From Auanema rhodensis (Eukaryota > Nematoda > Chromadorea > Rhabditida > Rhabditidae): a stretch of DNA of 64,000 nt. The stretch covers positions 19,402,501 to 19,466,500 of the forward strand of contig OZ059896.1 of assembly GCA_964057225.1 (NCBI GenBank). Reading direction: 5' to 3'. Under the pieces are notes generated by a model. It searched no databases. It was given only the letters and a program-made list of their open reading frames with translations, and was not told the origin of the DNA. The number at the start of each line of letters is the position of its first letter. The stretch's first letter is position 1. The position numbers were made by a program, and so were the translations under genes. Positions 61,783 through 64,000 of the stretch are shown here, piece after piece.

Positions 61783-63888
61783 TATGTGTGAACTTATATC
61801 AGTTGATATATCGGTGCATTTTTAAGCTAGCGCAAATCTGATAACACAGATCGACGCAGCTTAAAAATCCGCATCGAATGCACTATACTACATTGAGAAA
61901 CGCTTAATACAAAAATTAGTTATGATCGTTTGAAAAATGATGCATTAGTGTATGTTGAGTTTCCATGTACACTCAACATTGCTTCCAAAAACATTTTGAC
62001 AAAAATTTTTTCAAAAAATTTCAAAATAATTTAGCAAAAAGTAGATGTTTTTAGATTCCTTTTTTCAAGGCAAAGACGATGGACAATGTTATTCAACGAA
62101 AAAATTAATTCTTCAGGGTGAAAATCGAGGATATAAGTGTGAACTTATATCAGTTGATATCTCGGTGCATTTTTAAGCTAGCGCAAATCTGATAACACAG
62201 ATCGACGCAGCTTAAAAATCCGCATCGAATGCACTATACTACATTGAGAAACGCTTAATACAAAAATTAGTTATGATCGTTTGAAAAATGATGCATTAGT
62301 GTATGTTGAGTTTCCATGTACACTCAACATTGCTTCCAAAAACATTTTGACAAAAATTTTTTCGAAAAATTTCAAAATAATTTAGCAAAAAGTAGATGTT
62401 CTTAGATTCCTTTTTTCAAGGCAAAGACGATGGACATTGTTATTCAACGAAAAAATTAATTCTTCAGGGTGAAAATCGAGGATATAAGTGTGAACTTATA
62501 TCAGTTGATATATCGGTGCATTTTTAAGCTAGCGCAAATCTGATAACACAGATCGACGCAGCTTAAAAATCCGCATCGAATGCACTATACTACATTGAGA
62601 AACGCTTAATACAAAAATTAGTTATGATCGTTTGAAAAATGATGCATTAGTGTATGTTGAGTTTCCATGTACACTCAACATTGCTTCCAAAAACATTTTG
62701 ACAAAAATTTTTTCGAAAAATTTCAAAATAATTTAGCAAAAAGTAGATGTTTTTAGATTCCTTTTTTCAAGGCAAAGACGATGGACAATGTTATTCAACG
62801 AAAAAATTAATTCTTCAGGGTGAAAATCGAGGATATAAGTGTGAACTTATATCAGTTGATATATCGGTGCATTTTTAAGCTAGCGCAAATCTGATAACAC
62901 AGATCGACGCAGCTTAAAAATCCGCATCGAATGCACTATACTACATTGAGAAACGCTTAATACAAAAATTAGTTATGATCGTTTGAAAAATGATGCATTA
63001 GTGTATGTTGAGTTTCCATGTACACTCAACATTGCTTCCAAAAACATTTTGACAAAAATTTTTTCGAAAAATTTCTAAATAATTTAGCAAAAAGTAGATG
63101 TTTTTAAAATCTTTTTTTCAAGGCAAAGACGATGGACAATGTTATTCAACGAAAAAATTAATTCTTCAGGGTGAAAATCGAGGATATAAGTGTGAACTTA
63201 TATCAGTTGATATCTCGGTGCATTTTTAAGCTAGCGCAAATTTGATAACACAGATCGACGCAGCTTAAAAATCCGCATCGAATGCACTATACTACATTGA
63301 GAAACGCTTAATACAAAAATTAGTTATGATCGTTTGAAAAATGATGCATTAGTGTATGTTGAGTTTCCATGTACACTCAACATTGCTTCCAAAAACATTT
63401 TGACAAAAATTTTTTCGAAAAATTTCAAAATAATTTAGCAAAAAGTAGATGTTTTTAGATTCCTTTTTTCAAGGCAAAGACGATGGACAATGTTATTCAA
63501 CGAAAAAATTAATTCTTCAGGGTGAAAATCGAGGATATAAGTGTGAACTTATATCAGTTGATATCTCGGTGCATTTTTAAGCTAGCGCAAATCTGATAAC
63601 ACAGATCGACGCAGCTTAAAAATCCGCATCGAATGCACTATACTACATTGAGAAACGCTTAATACAAAAATTAGTTATGATCGTTTGAAAAATGATGCAT
63701 TAGTGTATGTTGAGTTTCCATGTACACTCAACATTGCTTCCAAAAACATTTTGACAAAAATTTTTTCAAAAAATTTCAGAATAATTTAGCAAAAAGTAGA
63801 TGTTTTTAGATTCCTTTTTTCAAGGCAAAGACGATGGACAATGTTATTCAACGAAAAAATTAATTCTTCAGGGTGAAAATCGAGGATA
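61783..63888 (+). repeat. Array segment, six mixed monomers
   Basis: The types in order are: p28 A + p231 A with p3 T (61783); p268 C/p304 T (62134); p28 A, otherwise consensus (62485); p28 A + TCTAAAT + TTTTTAAAATC with an unchanged p295 C (62836); p56 T, p79 T, p108 A (63187); and p231 A with CAGAAT (63538). The 62836-63187 pair resembles the AAAATC plus ATACTGC cassette further left but lacks GAGGATGG and ATACTGC. It may therefore be a less derived form. No higher-order duplication is complete inside this segment. Confidence 0.85.
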
Positions 63889-64000
63889 TAAGTGTGAACT
63901 TATATCAGTTGATATCTCGGTGCATTTTTAAGCTAGCGCAAATCTGATAACACAGATCGACGCAGCTTAAAAATCCGCATCGAATGCACTATACTACATT
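63889..64000 (+). repeat. Partial monomer at the window end (112 bp)
   Basis: Bases 63889-64000 correspond to p1-p112 of the monomer and match the consensus. The window therefore stops inside the array, just as its first base is an arbitrary phase choice. Neither array boundary is visible. Confidence 0.97.

Larger units (their letters stand above)
1..64000 (+). repeat. Satellite DNA array, 351-bp monomer, about 182.3 copies
   Basis: The whole window is a head-to-tail array of one monomer. Landmark motifs such as TAAGTGTGAAC (p1), GCTAGC (p44), ATGCAT (p158) and TTCGAA (p228) recur every 351 bp from the first base to the last, with no inversion, gap or foreign insertion. Monomers start at 1+351n through 52300, and six 352-bp copies shift the later ones, so the last full copy ends at 63888. 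The consensus has about 110 G+C in 351 bases (31%). Copies differ from it by roughly 0-10 substitutions. Because 351 is divisible by 3, each reading frame meets the same stops in every copy, so no frame stays open. Satellite monomers near 160-180 or 320-360 bp are common in eukaryotic heterochromatin and fit one or two nucleosomes. The family and host are not recognised. Confidence 0.98.

Noticed and set aside
1-64000. CRISPR array
   Set aside because: The unit is 351 bp with no short repeat alternating with unique spacers. Neighbouring units are almost entirely alike, and there are no cas genes.
1-64000. Transposon or insertion sequence within the array
   Set aside because: Landmark motifs keep their 351-bp spacing throughout, with only six one-base insertions. 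There is no room for an inserted element and no open frame for a transposase.
1-64000. Assignment to the Drosophila 1.688 (359-bp) satellite family or another named satellite
   Set aside because: Length and A/T-tract style are similar, but I recognise no extended shared sequence. Naming a family without a search would be a guess.

Overview
The window is one uninterrupted satellite-DNA array. Its 64,000 bases are built from a single AT-rich monomer of 351 bp (my consensus is about 31% G+C), repeated head-to-tail on one strand: 182 full copies plus a final partial copy of 112 bp. I see no gene, RNA gene, mobile element, spacer or unrelated sequence anywhere. Monomers begin at 1+351n up to 52300. 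Six later monomers (starting 52300, 53003, 54408, 55111, 56165, 56868) carry one extra T and are 352 bp, which exactly accounts for the +6 shift at the right end. In what follows p1-p351 are positions in the monomer, with p1 the first base of the window.

Such a long homogeneous tandem array of nucleosome-dimer-sized monomers points to eukaryotic heterochromatin (pericentromere, centromere, sex chromosome or B chromosome). I do not recognise the family and cannot name the organism. CpG is not depleted in the consensus (12 observed, about 8.6 expected), which weakly favours a lineage with little germline CpG methylation, such as many insects.

Layout: copies differ from the consensus by roughly 0-10 substitutions each, and the variants are strongly structured. 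They define monomer types that recur in fixed order as local higher-order repeats (HORs): trimer-like at 1-3510; pentamer x2 at 3511-7020; dimer/trimer mix at 7021-10530; 4-6-mer blocks at 11584-16848; dimers at 17902-20007; heptamer at 20008-24570; a heptamer-spaced, recombined series at 26677-31590; pentamer x2 at 29836-33345; 10-mer at 32995-40014; near-perfect heptamer x2 at 41068-45981; trimers at 46684-51246; a block with 352-bp variants at 51247-57921; dimers at 58273-59676; a trimer duplicated with no difference seen at 59677-61782; then a mixed tail. Whole variant classes are confined to parts of the window.

Within the monomer there are five inverted repeats: one across the monomer junction, a TATATCA/TGATATA dyad, a long imperfect hairpin (p36-p86), a 9-bp-arm hairpin (p170-p197) and the 12-bp palindrome TTTTTCGAAAAA. 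The most informative observations are chimeric monomers that mark past unequal crossovers, notably at 29134-29484 and 49141-49491, and paired substitutions (p12, p28) that weaken one dyad while lengthening its overlapping neighbour.
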